NCBI RefSeq assembly: GCF_013618635.1
Contig: NZ_JABLSJ010000001.1
Coordinates: forward strand, 434,001 to 498,000
Direction: 5' to 3'
Length of the DNA: 64,000 bases
DNA from: Thalassobacillus sp. CUG 92003
GTDB taxonomy: Bacteria > Bacillota > Bacilli > Bacillales > Halobacillaceae
Position numbers and translations under genes: made by a program. Every line of letters starts with the position of its first letter. Positions within the stretch are counted from its first letter, which is position 1. Below are positions 25,633-33,853 of this stretch, piece by piece. Below the pieces are notes generated by a model, which saw nothing but the letters and a program-made list of their open reading frames with translations, made no database searches and was not told the origin of the DNA.

Positions 25633-25791
25633 ATGGAGGGTCATCAGCAAGACATCAGGTTGGACGAGGAATGGATTGCATTGATGAAGGAAGCTGAACA
25701 CCTGGGGTTGTCGAAAGAAGAAGTGAAAGCTTTTTTGCAGCGTACAAAGGGAAAGCCGGGGTCAGGATTAGTGGAACGCGTAAGCGGTTAA
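25633..25791 (+). CDS. sinI: SinI-like antirepressor, riboswitch-controlled
   Basis: A 52-residue protein. The segment LDEEWIALMKEAEHLGLSKE (residues 10-29), followed by EVKAFL, matches the SinI family, in which B. subtilis SinI has LDQEWVELMVEAKEANIS and EEIRKYL. SinI binds the homologous hook of SinR and lifts repression of matrix genes. The C-terminal tail (KGKPGSGLVERVSG) is unmatched. The GGGAGG site sits in a hairpin loop just before the ATG, and a c-di-GMP riboswitch precedes it. A terminator follows, so this is a one-gene unit. Confidence 0.85.
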   Translation: MEGHQQDIRLDEEWIALMKEAEHLGLSKEEVKAFLQRTKGKPGSGLVERVSG

Positions 25792-25809
25792 ATGAATAAG
25801 TCATACGTA

Positions 25810-25845
25810 CCTTCTGTCATTAAGATTTAGACAGAAGGTTTTTTC
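25810..25845 (+). terminator. Terminator of the riboswitch-sinI unit
   Basis: CCTTCTGTC pairs with GACAGAAGG over an 11-base loop, followed by TTTTTTC. Confidence 0.88.
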
Positions 25846-26487
25846 TGGATCTAAAGTAGTGATATAAATGAAAAAAATAAACGAAAAAAGCTTAAATTAC
25901 GATTTTTTTGTTTGGTTTTTGCAGATGAGATTTAGTCTTTGTATGGTTTGGCAACTGTTTATAAATAAAACGCGCTATCAAGCGCATTGGTAGGTCTCGA
26001 TTTCGAGATAAACAAGTTTCATTTCGGTATTACGAGTCAGGCCACCCCATTCGAAGGAACGTGATAGAACTTTCATGAACTTAGGGTCTGTTTTTATGCA
26101 TAAACTGTCCAATGTCAAAGCTTGTAGCATAACCCCTCACAGAAACAGAAACTGAGTTCCTGAAATACGAGTTTCCGTTCCTCCCATTATCGTAAGGAGG
26201 GCCGGGAAATTGCGAGACTCCCGCGGGAGAAGGGGCTCGGCTAGACCCCACAGGGAGCGAAGCGAGCGAGGAGGCTGGCCGGTTCCCCGCAGGAAAGCGA
26301 GTGATTTCCCCGGCCCTCCAAACGCTCTCAAACATAATGGAAACAGCCAAGCTTAACAACAAGATGGATCAAGCAAAAAAATAACTTGGAATTTCCAAAC
26401 AAAACACTTTAACTTTCTTGACAAATATTAGATAATAGAATAAAATACTGAAAATTCAGATTATACCTTCGGAAAGGGGTGGGCGAC
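25846..26487. other. Gene-free region with one R1 repeat
   Basis: 640 bases with no credible gene. It contains a TCTCGATTTCGAGA palindrome near 25997-26010 and the R1 repeat at 26197-26319; the rest is AT-rich. The last 70 bases should hold the promoter of the IDEAL-domain gene: a TTGACA-like TTCTTGACAAA at about 26415-26425 is followed by TAGAATAAAATAC. Confidence 0.6.
26197..26319. repeat. R1 palindromic repeat, copy 3 (intact)
   Basis: GGAGGGCCGGG-AAAT and ATTTCCCCGGCCCTCC are the inverted arms. Inside are GAGACTCCCGCGGGAGAAGG, CCCCACAGGGAGCGAAGCGA and GGTTCCCCGCAGGAAAGCGA, in the reverse orientation to copy 1. No reading frame. Confidence 0.85.
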
Positions 26488-26946
26488 ATGTTAAATGTAA
26501 AAATGCTGAAACCGTATTATGTCAAGGAAGATAAAAGTTTCATAAGAGTTGTTCTTGCCTACCAATATTTTTCAATGTTTATTGATGAAGAAATTTACCA
26601 ATTCGTTCCGATTGAATCCAGAGAAATTATTATCGACCGTAAAAACCAACGCGTCCATAATGTTTTTGATGTGTTTGTCTTCCAACGTGGCAAACGGATG
26701 ATTTATATGACAGTCTCAGACTTGTTGAAGCTGCCAGACTTTTTGACTCACCTGGACACGATCCTGACGCCGTATTATGAATCTGAAGAAAAGGCCGAGG
26801 GAGCACATCCTGATAATGAAGTAACCGAGATGATTGCTGAGATGGAGAAGCAAAATTTACGACGCTTGATTGACCGGGCTCTAGATGATGCTGATTCTAC
26901 TGCATTTGTTGAGTTGTCAGGAACATGGAATGAAATGTATAGCTAA
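26488..26946 (+). CDS. IDEAL-domain protein
   Basis: A 152-residue protein. The C-terminal helix with LRRLIDRALDDADSTAFVEL (about residues 122-141) matches the IDEAL domain, a Bacillales helix named for a similar core. The N-terminal 90 residues, with LAYQYFSMFIDEE and FDVFVFQRGKRMIYM, form an alpha/beta part I cannot place. The ATG at 26488 is preferred, eight bases after GGAAAGGGG; a GTG at 26479 lies in that site. IDEAL proteins are adaptor-like and several are regulatory. Terminator at 26991-27025. Confidence 0.75.
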   Translation: MLNVKMLKPYYVKEDKSFIRVVLAYQYFSMFIDEEIYQFVPIESREIIIDRKNQRVHNVFDVFVFQRGKRMIYMTVSDLLKLPDFLTHLDTILTPYYESEEKAEGAHPDNEVTEMIAEMEKQNLRRLIDRALDDADSTAFVELSGTWNEMYS

Positions 26947-26990
26947 AAACCTGTTTTGTAAGCGCTTAACAGTCGGGAAAACTGAGTTAC

Positions 26991-27025
26991 AAGGAGCTCC
27001 ATAATTTTTTGTGGGGCTCCTTTTT
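26991..27025 (+). terminator. Terminator after the IDEAL-domain gene
   Basis: AAGGAGCTCC pairs with GGGGCTCCTTTTT across an AT-rich loop. Confidence 0.75.
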
Positions 27026-27254
27026 GTTATGCCAAACAATAGTAAAACGTAAAAAATAAGAATATGTATTTCGGTCAATTATTCTCTTTTTTTAGTGTTT
27101 TTTTTAACATTCTGTAAAAAGTGTTAATGATATGAGAATAGTGACAACGCCAGCTTGAAAAATACGTTAAAATTTAATTATCATCATACAGTTGGAATAT
27201 TATTCATGTGAAGAATAGGTGCCAAGCAGAGACGAGCTATAGGGGGTCGTGTTA
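27026..27254 (+). promoter_or_regulatory. Upstream region of the second SinI-like gene
   Basis: AT-rich with runs of T and no coding sequence. A sigma-A promoter probably lies near 27160-27190 (TTAAAATTT...). The last 70 bases are less AT-rich (GGTGCCAAGCAGAGACGAGC) and could be a structured leader, but they do not meet the c-di-GMP-I or another consensus I know. Confidence 0.4.
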
Positions 27255-27380
27255 ATGGACAATACCTTACCGAAACGTGAAGAGTTAGACAGAGATTGGA
27301 TAATATTGATCAAAGAAGCGAAGGAAGCCGGGCTGACTGTAGAAGAAATAAGACATTATCTAACCCGATATTCCACTTAA
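27255..27380 (+). CDS. SinI-like antirepressor, second copy
   Basis: A 41-residue protein consisting of almost nothing but the SinI domain: ELDRDWIILIKEAKEAGLTV then EEIRHYL. The LD.(D/E)W...(I/L)(K/V)EAKEAG pattern is the SinI/SinR hook. ATG 27255 follows AGGGGGTCGTGTTA. A small hairpin with a T-run follows at 27399. No c-di-GMP aptamer is visible here, so it is likely controlled differently from the copy at 25633. Confidence 0.8.
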   Translation: MDNTLPKREELDRDWIILIKEAKEAGLTVEEIRHYLTRYST

Positions 27381-27396
27381 TATTGCACGTATTTGC

Positions 27397-27424
27397 AGCG
27401 CCTTATTGTAGAGGCGTTTTTTTG
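27397..27424 (+). terminator. Terminator after the second sinI-like gene
   Basis: CGCCT (27399-27403) and AGGCG (27412-27416) with flanking pairing, then eight T. Confidence 0.65.
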
Positions 27425-27600
27425 TTGCTGTAATAGATCTAATATGTACATAAGCCGTGCGGTCCGCAAAACCATCATTGCTGTAATTTAATCAAATCCT
27501 TTTCCTCTCCCGAAAAATCGACATCATTTTGAAAATATATAGTCTTTAAAATGCAGGCATAAAGTCGTATAATGGGTGTATGTGCTTGGAAGGGGATAAT

Positions 27601-28815
27601 ATGAAGACAAACAGCCAAATATATTCAATATTGGAGAACTTTTCTTTTGCCTTAGATGTGCCTATCCTTGTTTTTAATGATGGTGAGAAGTTGATTAATT
27701 ATTTTCCTGAGCATTTTATACGACCTCCGGAGATATTGCGAGGGCCACTGTACCGGCAATTAGCACTAACGCGGAATCTTCCCCCGCAACAACTCTATAC
27801 ATATTCAGATATCTATCATCATAATTTTTTCATTTATCCGATTAAGGATAACGAGGGAGCAGCAACGTACATCAGTATCGGCCCTTTGCTGATGAATGAA
27901 ATCAAGCAGGATGATGTCCGGAAATTGCTGATAAGCAATGAGTTCACGTTGGATTATGAAGAGAACCTCCTGAACTATTTCCATCAGTTGCGCGTTGTCA
28001 CGCCGAATCAGTTTCAGGCCATCAAACAGATTTCAGAGCTGACACTATCAGCTGTTGATCCAAATATCCGGCAGACTCCTCAAGATGAAGAAAGCAGAGC
28101 TTATGATGAATTTAAGCAGCGCTATGAACAGATCAAGTTCTTTCATCAACCTAAAGAATTTGAAGAGCATTTCTTATCATTGTTCAAACAAGGGGACGAA
28201 GCGTGTTTTGATATGCTCAAAAACATCGATAATTACCCTGTTCCTTCGATTGGGAACGGGAATCCTGTGCGTTCAAGAAAGAACTTGATGATATCGATGA
28301 TCACCTTACTTGTCCGAACATCAGTTGAAGCCGGGGTGGAGCAGGAAGAAGCATATTCACTGGGGGATTTTTATATTAACTTATTAGAGTCGATCGACAC
28401 ATTGGACCGGCTGCTTATTTTAGAAAAGAACATTTATCATTCCTACTTTAATCGCGTTAAAAAACAGGATCGCTCGACTGTCTATACCCCGCTGGTCGCT
28501 CGTACCATCCAATATGTCTCAAAGCATTTGTCGGAGAGCATTTCTTTAGATGATATTGCAGGAGAATTCAAAGTTCACCCCAATTATTTGTCTTCTTTGT
28601 TTAAGAAAGAAACAGGGGATACGCTGTCACAGTACATTAACAGGCAGCGGATCAAAGAAGCGAAAGAGCTGCTCATCAATACCGATTATTCTTTATTAGA
28701 AATCAGCACGTTGATGGGGTTTAACACGCAAAGTTATTTTGCTCGCATTTTTAAGCGGCACGAAGGCGTGCCACCGAACGAATATAGGCGACACTATCAT
28801 AATCCGACAGTTTAA
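27601..28815 (+). CDS. AraC-family transcriptional regulator
   Basis: A 404-residue regulator with a ~290-residue N-terminal sensory part of unknown ligand and a C-terminal AraC DNA-binding domain. The latter has helix-turn-helix 1 around SISLDDIAGEFKVHPNYLSS and the second around YSLLEISTLMGFNTQSYFAR, then the family end PPNEYRR. GGAAGGGG precedes the ATG at 27601; an earlier ATG at 27580 lacks a site. No membrane segment is seen, so it is cytoplasmic. Target genes cannot be inferred; it is surrounded by the Sin-like genes. Confidence 0.85.
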   Translation: MKTNSQIYSILENFSFALDVPILVFNDGEKLINYFPEHFIRPPEILRGPLYRQLALTRNLPPQQLYTYSDIYHHNFFIYPIKDNEGAATYISIGPLLMNEIKQDDVRKLLISNEFTLDYEENLLNYFHQLRVVTPNQFQAIKQISELTLSAVDPNIRQTPQDEESRAYDEFKQRYEQIKFFHQPKEFEEHFLSLFKQGDEACFDMLKNIDNYPVPSIGNGNPVRSRKNLMISMITLLVRTSVEAGVEQEEAYSLGDFYINLLESIDTLDRLLILEKNIYHSYFNRVKKQDRSTVYTPLVARTIQYVSKHLSESISLDDIAGEFKVHPNYLSSLFKKETGDTLSQYINRQRIKEAKELLINTDYSLLEISTLMGFNTQSYFARIFKRHEGVPPNEYRRHYHNPTV

Positions 28816-29208
28816 ATAGGTCGATGCTTTCCTTATGTATTTCTCACACGAGCGATAGGGGTGGCTGGAAACCATTATGTTTCTGAACCGCCCTCTCTCC
28901 TTTTCTGTATAAAAAAAGGAGAATTACATAGTAATATAAAGAAAAATTAAGAATGTTGTTCGTTATATAGAATAAATTGGAGAATTTACAGGTTTTTAAA
29001 TTGTTGATTATAGCATATACTATAATTAACTATTCTCTATAAAGAACAAAACATAAAGATAGTCACGGCTGCGTATTACCGGTTCATGTCCGCCATGACT
29101 TTACTGAGTTTGCTGTACCTGCACATTAAGAGTAACAAGTCTGGCAACGTATGCGTTTGCCTGTAAGATGTCTAACCGAGATAGCTGATTAGAAGGGGAG
29201 GGCGGGAC
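28816..29208. other. Gene-free region upstream of the SinR-like gene
   Basis: A hairpin TCTCCTTTT...AAAAAGGAGA at about 28897-28923 may end the AraC transcript. A TATAAT box lies at 29021-29026 with weak -35 candidates. The following ~180-base leader has GC-richer patches (AGTCACGGC ... GCCATGACT at 29061-29100) that could fold; no known riboswitch motif was recognised. Confidence 0.45.
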
Positions 29209-29427
29209 ATGATTGGGGACAGGCTACAATTTTTAAGGCTGCAAAAAGGTTACACCCTAAGCGAATTGGCAAGACGCTCAGGGGTGTCCAAATCTTATAT
29301 CAGCAACATTGAACGCGGATTACAAAAGAACCCATCCTTAATTGTTATGAAAAAACTTTCAGAAACATTGGACATTTCAGTCGAAAAGCTTTTGGAATTT
29401 AAACACCAGCAAGACTCAGAGAAATAA
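29209..29427 (+). CDS. sinR: SinR-like repressor consisting of the DNA-binding domain only
   Basis: A 72-residue XRE protein very close to the N-terminal domain of SinR: MIGDRLQFLRLQKGYTLSEL, then SKSYISNIERGLQKNPS, LDISVEKLL. SinR of B. subtilis is about 111 residues because a SinI-like hook follows; here the protein stops after the DNA-binding domain. A separate SinI-like gene begins 35 bases downstream with its own GGAGG site. Without a hook the normal SinI interface is missing from this protein, so it either works in another oligomeric form or uses the peptides encoded beside it. Confidence 0.85.
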   Translation: MIGDRLQFLRLQKGYTLSELARRSGVSKSYISNIERGLQKNPSLIVMKKLSETLDISVEKLLEFKHQQDSEK

Positions 29428-29462
29428 TTGTAAGGCTGAGGCATGTGAACGGAGGATTTATT

Positions 29463-29579
29463 ATGCAAAACACCATTCATAACCAGTTAGACGAGGAGTG
29501 GAAGGCTTTATTAAGCGAGGCAAAACAACTGGGAGGACTCAGCATCGAGGAAATCAAACGCTTTTTAGAAAATGCATAA
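29463..29579 (+). CDS. SinI-like peptide, third copy, directly after sinR-like gene
   Basis: A 38-residue protein: NQLDEEWKALLSEAKQLGGL followed by SIEEIKRFLENA. It fits the SinI family and also the C-terminal hook of SinR (GQLDSEWEKL...GVS...FREFL). GGAGGA stands before the ATG at 29463. It lies in the same transcription unit as the SinR-like gene and is followed by a terminator, so the two are likely partners. It carries an extra Gly in the turn. Confidence 0.8.
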   Translation: MQNTIHNQLDEEWKALLSEAKQLGGLSIEEIKRFLENA

Positions 29580-29581
29580 CG

Positions 29582-29620
29582 GAAGGGGTGTTTCTGATTT
29601 GAGAAATAGCCCCTTTTTCT
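29582..29620 (+). terminator. Terminator of the sinR-sinI unit
   Basis: AAGGGGTGTTTCT pairs with AGAAATAGCCCCTT over GATTTG, followed by TTTC. Confidence 0.78.
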
Positions 29621-29632
29621 ATGGTTATTAAA

Positions 29633-29663
29633 CAGGCGTGCCCGAACTTATGGGGCACGCCTG
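29633..29663 (-). terminator. Terminator of the permease gene
   Basis: CAGGCGTGCCC (29633-29643) and GGGCACGCCTG (29653-29663) are a perfect 11-base stem just beyond the stop of the minus-strand permease gene. Confidence 0.75.
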
Positions 29664-29667
29664 CTTA

Positions 29668-31119
29668 TTAAAATTCTTCTTTTTCAAGGATAAGGTAGTT
29701 CATTTCTTTTCTATCAATACTGTTATAACGTTGCTTGTTAAACAAGTAGAAGATAATCCCCAGAATCATCCATAACGCTAACGCGATATAGGATTGAATT
29801 CCAAGTGATGCTGGTGAAAACGGCAGTAGCAATAAGGCCAGAAATCCGAGTGAACTGATCAATCCGACTAAAGACAACAGTTTTCTTCCCGGAGATACTG
29901 TTTCAATGCGTGAAGATGTCTCTCCTTTGGACCAGCGGAAATATTTATAAGCAGTAGCTGTCGTAAAGAAATAAGCAATTGCCACGCCAGTAGATGACAT
30001 GTCCACCACCCATAACAAGGCTTCGCGACCGAACCATGGCGCAATCAAGCAAATAGCCATTGTGAACAAGATTCCGACGTAAGGCGTGTGGTATTTACTG
30101 TGTAAGCTGCGAAACGCATTGGGCAAAATCCGGGCGCGTCCCATGGCAAAAGTCAGACGGCTGGATGAGATATAAAATCCATTCAGGCCGGTGAATATTC
30201 CCATTGAAACTGCAATCGCTATGATGAAAACACCCGTACGTCCCATGTAACTTTCAATTGCATCGCCAGTACCCCAGACTGAATTTTCAGTTTGTGATAA
30301 TAACGCCTGCCAAGGCATGACGCTTGCTGCGATAATGTTCATGATTGAATAGGCAAGACCGGCTGCCACAAGTGACCAGACGATCAACCCGAATGCTTTT
30401 TTCGAATTGAATTTGAATTCCTCAGCAGCTTGCGGGATATTATCAAATCCTACATAAGCGAAAGGTGCAAGCGCAAGTATGGTCAAAATAGAAGCAATTG
30501 ACGTTTGGCCCGGCTTGAAAACAGGATCCAGATTGGCCAGACTAGGGTCTTCACTGATAATTGCTCCAACGCCTAATATGAGAATCCCCAGAATCAGAAC
30601 CATACTGAAACCGAATTGCGTGCGGCCGGAAAAACTTGCGCCGCGAATATTTAAAATAGCAAAGATAATGAGGGCTAGACTTGCGATGAGTATTTGCACG
30701 ATATAAACTTCATAGTCAGCCACCGTGTACAGATAACCTTGTTCAACGAAGTTCGGGAACAGAAACTTCGCAAGCAGAGCTAGGGCTGAAGCATTCAAAG
30801 CCACGATGCACAAATACCCAAGTGTTAAGAACCAGCCTGCTATAAATGCGAATAATCGACCAAACCCGATATAAGCGTAGGCAAACTCGCCTCCTGTCAC
30901 CGGGAATTTGTCAATGAGGAAGCCGTAACTCACCCCAATTACAATCATTAAGGCTGCTCCTAAAAGAATGCCGATGACGACACCTAAGGGACCAGCTTGT
31001 CCAATCCAGTCCGTCGGCAGGACGAAAGCTCCCCACCCGATAGCGGAACCGAATGCGATCGCCCATACCCAATGTGGTTTCAGCGATCTTTCTAATTTTT
31101 GTCTTTCACGTCTAGGCAT
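29668..31119 (-). CDS. APC-family amino acid permease
   Basis: A 483-residue membrane protein with about 12 hydrophobic segments. It has the APC start (WVWAIAFGSAIGWGAFVLP, carrying the unwound substrate-binding GSAIGWG of helix 1) and APFAYVGFDNIPQAAEE in helix 6. It is a proton- or solute-coupled amino acid or amine carrier; substrate unknown. It is convergent with the sinR-sinI unit, each with its own terminator. Confidence 0.9.
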   Translation of the reverse strand: MPRRERQKLERSLKPHWVWAIAFGSAIGWGAFVLPTDWIGQAGPLGVVIGILLGAALMIVIGVSYGFLIDKFPVTGGEFAYAYIGFGRLFAFIAGWFLTLGYLCIVALNASALALLAKFLFPNFVEQGYLYTVADYEVYIVQILIASLALIIFAILNIRGASFSGRTQFGFSMVLILGILILGVGAIISEDPSLANLDPVFKPGQTSIASILTILALAPFAYVGFDNIPQAAEEFKFNSKKAFGLIVWSLVAAGLAYSIMNIIAASVMPWQALLSQTENSVWGTGDAIESYMGRTGVFIIAIAVSMGIFTGLNGFYISSSRLTFAMGRARILPNAFRSLHSKYHTPYVGILFTMAICLIAPWFGREALLWVVDMSSTGVAIAYFFTTATAYKYFRWSKGETSSRIETVSPGRKLLSLVGLISSLGFLALLLLPFSPASLGIQSYIALALWMILGIIFYLFNKQRYNSIDRKEMNYLILEKEEF

Positions 31120-31603
31120 AAACTTCCTGATCCTCCTCTAAGTAATAGCTATGTCCTATATTTTACGGAAGTATGTAATGGCGCACAAATATTTATAGGC
31201 TATTAGCAGCAAAAAATGACGAATTTCGCCATTGGACAAACACCTATTCAAGAAAAATATCGCACATTGATGCACAATTATGAAACGTTTGTGCAACTTA
31301 GATCGTCAAATAAAGTAGATTAGAAAAAAATGCGCCATTAGTAGGTTCACTAAGTAGGTTACAATCTCTAAAATAGGGGTAGTGCATAATTAAAGGCAGT
31401 TTTTGTGTGAATTTGTAAAGTTTTCTGATGGTGCCTTTTAAAGGAATACGTGTGTTTATTACAATATTGTAATACAAAAGGGCAAACTATTATGGTATAA
31501 TTCAATTTGAAAAAAGACTCGAAAATTGAAATGAACGCAATAAAAATAAGCAACCACATTTTTTATTAAAACGTAGTTGTATGGGTATAGGAGGGTCTTT
31601 AAC
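31120..31603. other. Divergent region between the permease gene and tagO
   Basis: 480 bases, AT-rich, no gene. Contains short A/T repeats with GCGCA/TCGCA words but without the regular spacing of the NERD-linked arrays. The tagO promoter is at 31473-31501. Confidence 0.6.
31473..31501 (+). promoter_or_regulatory. Extended -10 promoter of tagO
   Basis: TGGTATAAT at 31493-31501 is an extended -10 element; the weak -35 TACAAA lies 17 bases upstream. Confidence 0.5.
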
Positions 31604-32650
31604 GTGGAATATCAGGCCTTATTATTTTGCTTTATTCTCTCAATCGTTATTACACCACTCGTTAAAAAAATCGCAATAAAAATTGGGGCAACAGACCAAC
31701 CGAATGATCGTAAAGTTCATAAGATAATGATGCCGCGACTCGGCGGGCTCGCTATATTTATCAGTTTTGCCGGCGGTTTCCTTATATTCTTTCCAGAAAG
31801 CAGTTATGCCTGGCCCGTGCTTGTTGGTGCTACCATCATCATCATCACCGGGGTTCTGGATGATTTAAGGGAGCTTTCAGCGAAGGTCAAATTAGGCGGC
31901 CAACTCGTAGCAGCAGTCATCGTTGTCATCGGCGGTGTCCAGGTTGAATTCATTAACCTGCCGTTTGGCGGCGAAATTCAATTCGGATATTTCAGCATTC
32001 CCATCACCATTCTTTGGATTGTCGGGATCACCAACGCAATCAACTTGATTGATGGACTGGACGGGCTGGCAGCCGGCGTGTCAGCAATTGCCTTACTAAC
32101 GATTTCCGGAATGGCGATCACAATGGGTAACGTGTTTGTGGTATTTGCCGGCTTGATGATGCTCGGAAGCACACTAGGGTTTCTGATTTACAACTTTTAC
32201 CCGGCCAAAATTTTCATGGGAGACACCGGGGCGCTATTTCTCGGTTTTATGATCAGTGTGCTATCTCTGTTAGGCTTCAAGAATGTTACGTTATTTTCAT
32301 TTATTATTCCTGTCATTATACTCGGAGTTCCGATTTCTGATACAATTTTTGCAATTGTAAGACGGATGGTAAACCGTAAACCCTTGTCAGCACCTGACAA
32401 ATCGCATTTGCACCATTGTTTAATCAATCTCGGCTACACACACCCTGAAACAGTATTGGTCATTTATGCCATGAGTGCCTTGTTCAGCTTAGCAGCCGTA
32501 ATCTTCTCTCAGGCCACGTTGTTCGGAGCAGTAATCGTCTTATCTGTTCTGTTGTTCCTCGTAGAACTTGTTGTTGAAATGACTGGTTTGGTCGGTCAAA
32601 ATTATCGCCCAATTTTAAATCTTATCCGAGATTATAAACCTAGGAGATAA
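31604..32650 (+). CDS. tagO: Undecaprenyl-phosphate GlcNAc-1-phosphate transferase
   Basis: A 348-residue polytopic membrane enzyme of the MraY/WecA/TagO family, catalysing the first step of wall teichoic acid linkage-unit synthesis. Seen are VHKIMMPRLGGLAIF, the catalytic aspartates in GVLDDLRELSAK and NLIDGLDGLAAG, the MGDTGALFLGF loop and the C-terminal DKSHLHH motif. The start is GTG 31604, eight bases from AGGAGGG. Its place near an LCP protein matches B. subtilis. Confidence 0.92.
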   Translation: MEYQALLFCFILSIVITPLVKKIAIKIGATDQPNDRKVHKIMMPRLGGLAIFISFAGGFLIFFPESSYAWPVLVGATIIIITGVLDDLRELSAKVKLGGQLVAAVIVVIGGVQVEFINLPFGGEIQFGYFSIPITILWIVGITNAINLIDGLDGLAAGVSAIALLTISGMAITMGNVFVVFAGLMMLGSTLGFLIYNFYPAKIFMGDTGALFLGFMISVLSLLGFKNVTLFSFIIPVIILGVPISDTIFAIVRRMVNRKPLSAPDKSHLHHCLINLGYTHPETVLVIYAMSALFSLAAVIFSQATLFGAVIVLSVLLFLVELVVEMTGLVGQNYRPILNLIRDYKPRR

Positions 32651-32658
32651 CGTCACTT

Positions 32659-32692
32659 AATCACATCCTTACTTAATGGATGTGATTTTTTG
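32659..32692 (+). terminator. Terminator of tagO
   Basis: AATCACATCC pairs with GGATGTGATT over TTACTTAAT, followed by TTTT. Confidence 0.85.
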
Positions 32693-32767
32693 AATGCTTA
32701 AGATTAGCCTCTCCAATTTTTACTATATTAAACATATTTTTTAGTAAATGTCACATATTTCAAATAG

Positions 32768-32801
32768 AGCCCCGCATCACGCTGTTAAGTGATGCGGGGC
32801 T
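32768..32801 (-). terminator. Terminator of the LCP gene
   Basis: AGCCCCGCATCAC and GTGATGCGGGGCT form a strong 13-base stem close to the stop of the minus-strand LCP gene; it can act in both directions. Confidence 0.8.
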
Positions 32802-32806
32802 AGCTT

Positions 32807-33838
32807 TTACATAGAATCTTCATGTTCAGATGATCGATCGTTCTCTGTATAAGAATTGGAGTCTTCTTCATTATTCTGGTTCAGCCCAAGATGCTGTTGA
32901 AGCATTGCTTTTGAATTAGCTAAACTATTCTCTTGGAGTCGATAATACCAAACGCCGTCAATTGTAGTGGGCTCACCTTCCAGTTGGCTCTTGTTAAATT
33001 CCAACCCTTCTTTATTGATCGCATAATCCTTGAAGGAAATCATCTCTTCAAAGGTTAAATTGGTCTTCATGTTATTGCCGATCGAATCGATCACATCACC
33101 ATAATTTGAAATCGAGCCAACTTCCGAAGCTCTTCTGACAATGGCCTGAATTAACTTCATTTGCCGTTCGCCTCGTGCTAAATCACTGTCATATTTTCTC
33201 GTGCGGGCTAGAGCAAGAGCTTCTTCCCCGTTGATATGCTGCTCACCTTCCGATAGTTCAATGGCATTGTCACGGTCCTTGCTGTTCTGTTCTTTTATAT
33301 CAAACGGAACATCGAAATCAATCCCATTTAAAGCATCGACAGTCTCTACAAAAGAATTGAAATTGAGCCGAACATAATAGTCGACAGGAACTTCAAATAA
33401 TTCTTCAACCGTTTTGACAGTGGCGTCGATACCACCATAAGCGTGAGCGTGGGTTATCTTGTCCTTGTAGCCCAAGTACGGGATATTGACGTAAGAATCG
33501 CGAGGTATGTTGACCATATTGACGGAATTATCACTCTCGTTGAACGAGGCTAACACAAGCGCGTCTGAACGCGAAGGAGCCTCACTGTGGTCTCCATTAC
33601 TGCGTTTCTCGCTATCATCAACGCCAACGAATAACACGGTGGTGTTATCAAGGTCAGGATTGATGGCAGTGTCTCGCCTGTCCGATTTTTCACCACGATC
33701 CAGTTCCTCGTGAGAGTTGTTAGATGCCTCTTTTGCTTTATCAGTCAGGTACATCGCATACCCAGCCGTTGTCCCGACTCCTACGAGTACAAGAAACAAG
33801 AGGAAAACAATGGTAATCTTAATTTTTTTATATTTCAT
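32807..33838 (-). CDS. LytR-CpsA-Psr family wall polymer ligase
   Basis: A 343-residue protein with one N-terminal membrane anchor (about residues 7-30) and an extracellular LCP domain from TTVLFVGVDD. It has the catalytic and phosphate-binding arginines in RSDALVLASF, NIPRDSYVNI, and ALALARTRKYDSDLARGERQ. It attaches teichoic acids to peptidoglycan. B. subtilis keeps its homologue (TagV) between tagO and yvyE as here. The C-terminal ~30 residues are acidic and low-complexity. It shares an operon with the yvyE gene. Confidence 0.92.
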   Translation of the reverse strand: MKYKKIKITIVFLLFLVLVGVGTTAGYAMYLTDKAKEASNNSHEELDRGEKSDRRDTAINPDLDNTTVLFVGVDDSEKRSNGDHSEAPSRSDALVLASFNESDNSVNMVNIPRDSYVNIPYLGYKDKITHAHAYGGIDATVKTVEELFEVPVDYYVRLNFNSFVETVDALNGIDFDVPFDIKEQNSKDRDNAIELSEGEQHINGEEALALARTRKYDSDLARGERQMKLIQAIVRRASEVGSISNYGDVIDSIGNNMKTNLTFEEMISFKDYAINKEGLEFNKSQLEGEPTTIDGVWYYRLQENSLANSKAMLQQHLGLNQNNEEDSNSYTENDRSSEHEDSM

Positions 33839-33853
33839 GATGGTACGCTCCTT

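Noticed and set aside
26956-26972. cre-like TGTAAGCGCTTAACA
   Set aside because: It has an extra base relative to the consensus and lies between a stop codon and its terminator, not in a promoter.
31140-31340. Possible third phased array near tagO (GCGCA/TCGCA words)
   Set aside because: The words are few and the distances irregular, unlike the 20-21 base steps at 37.8 and 60 kb.
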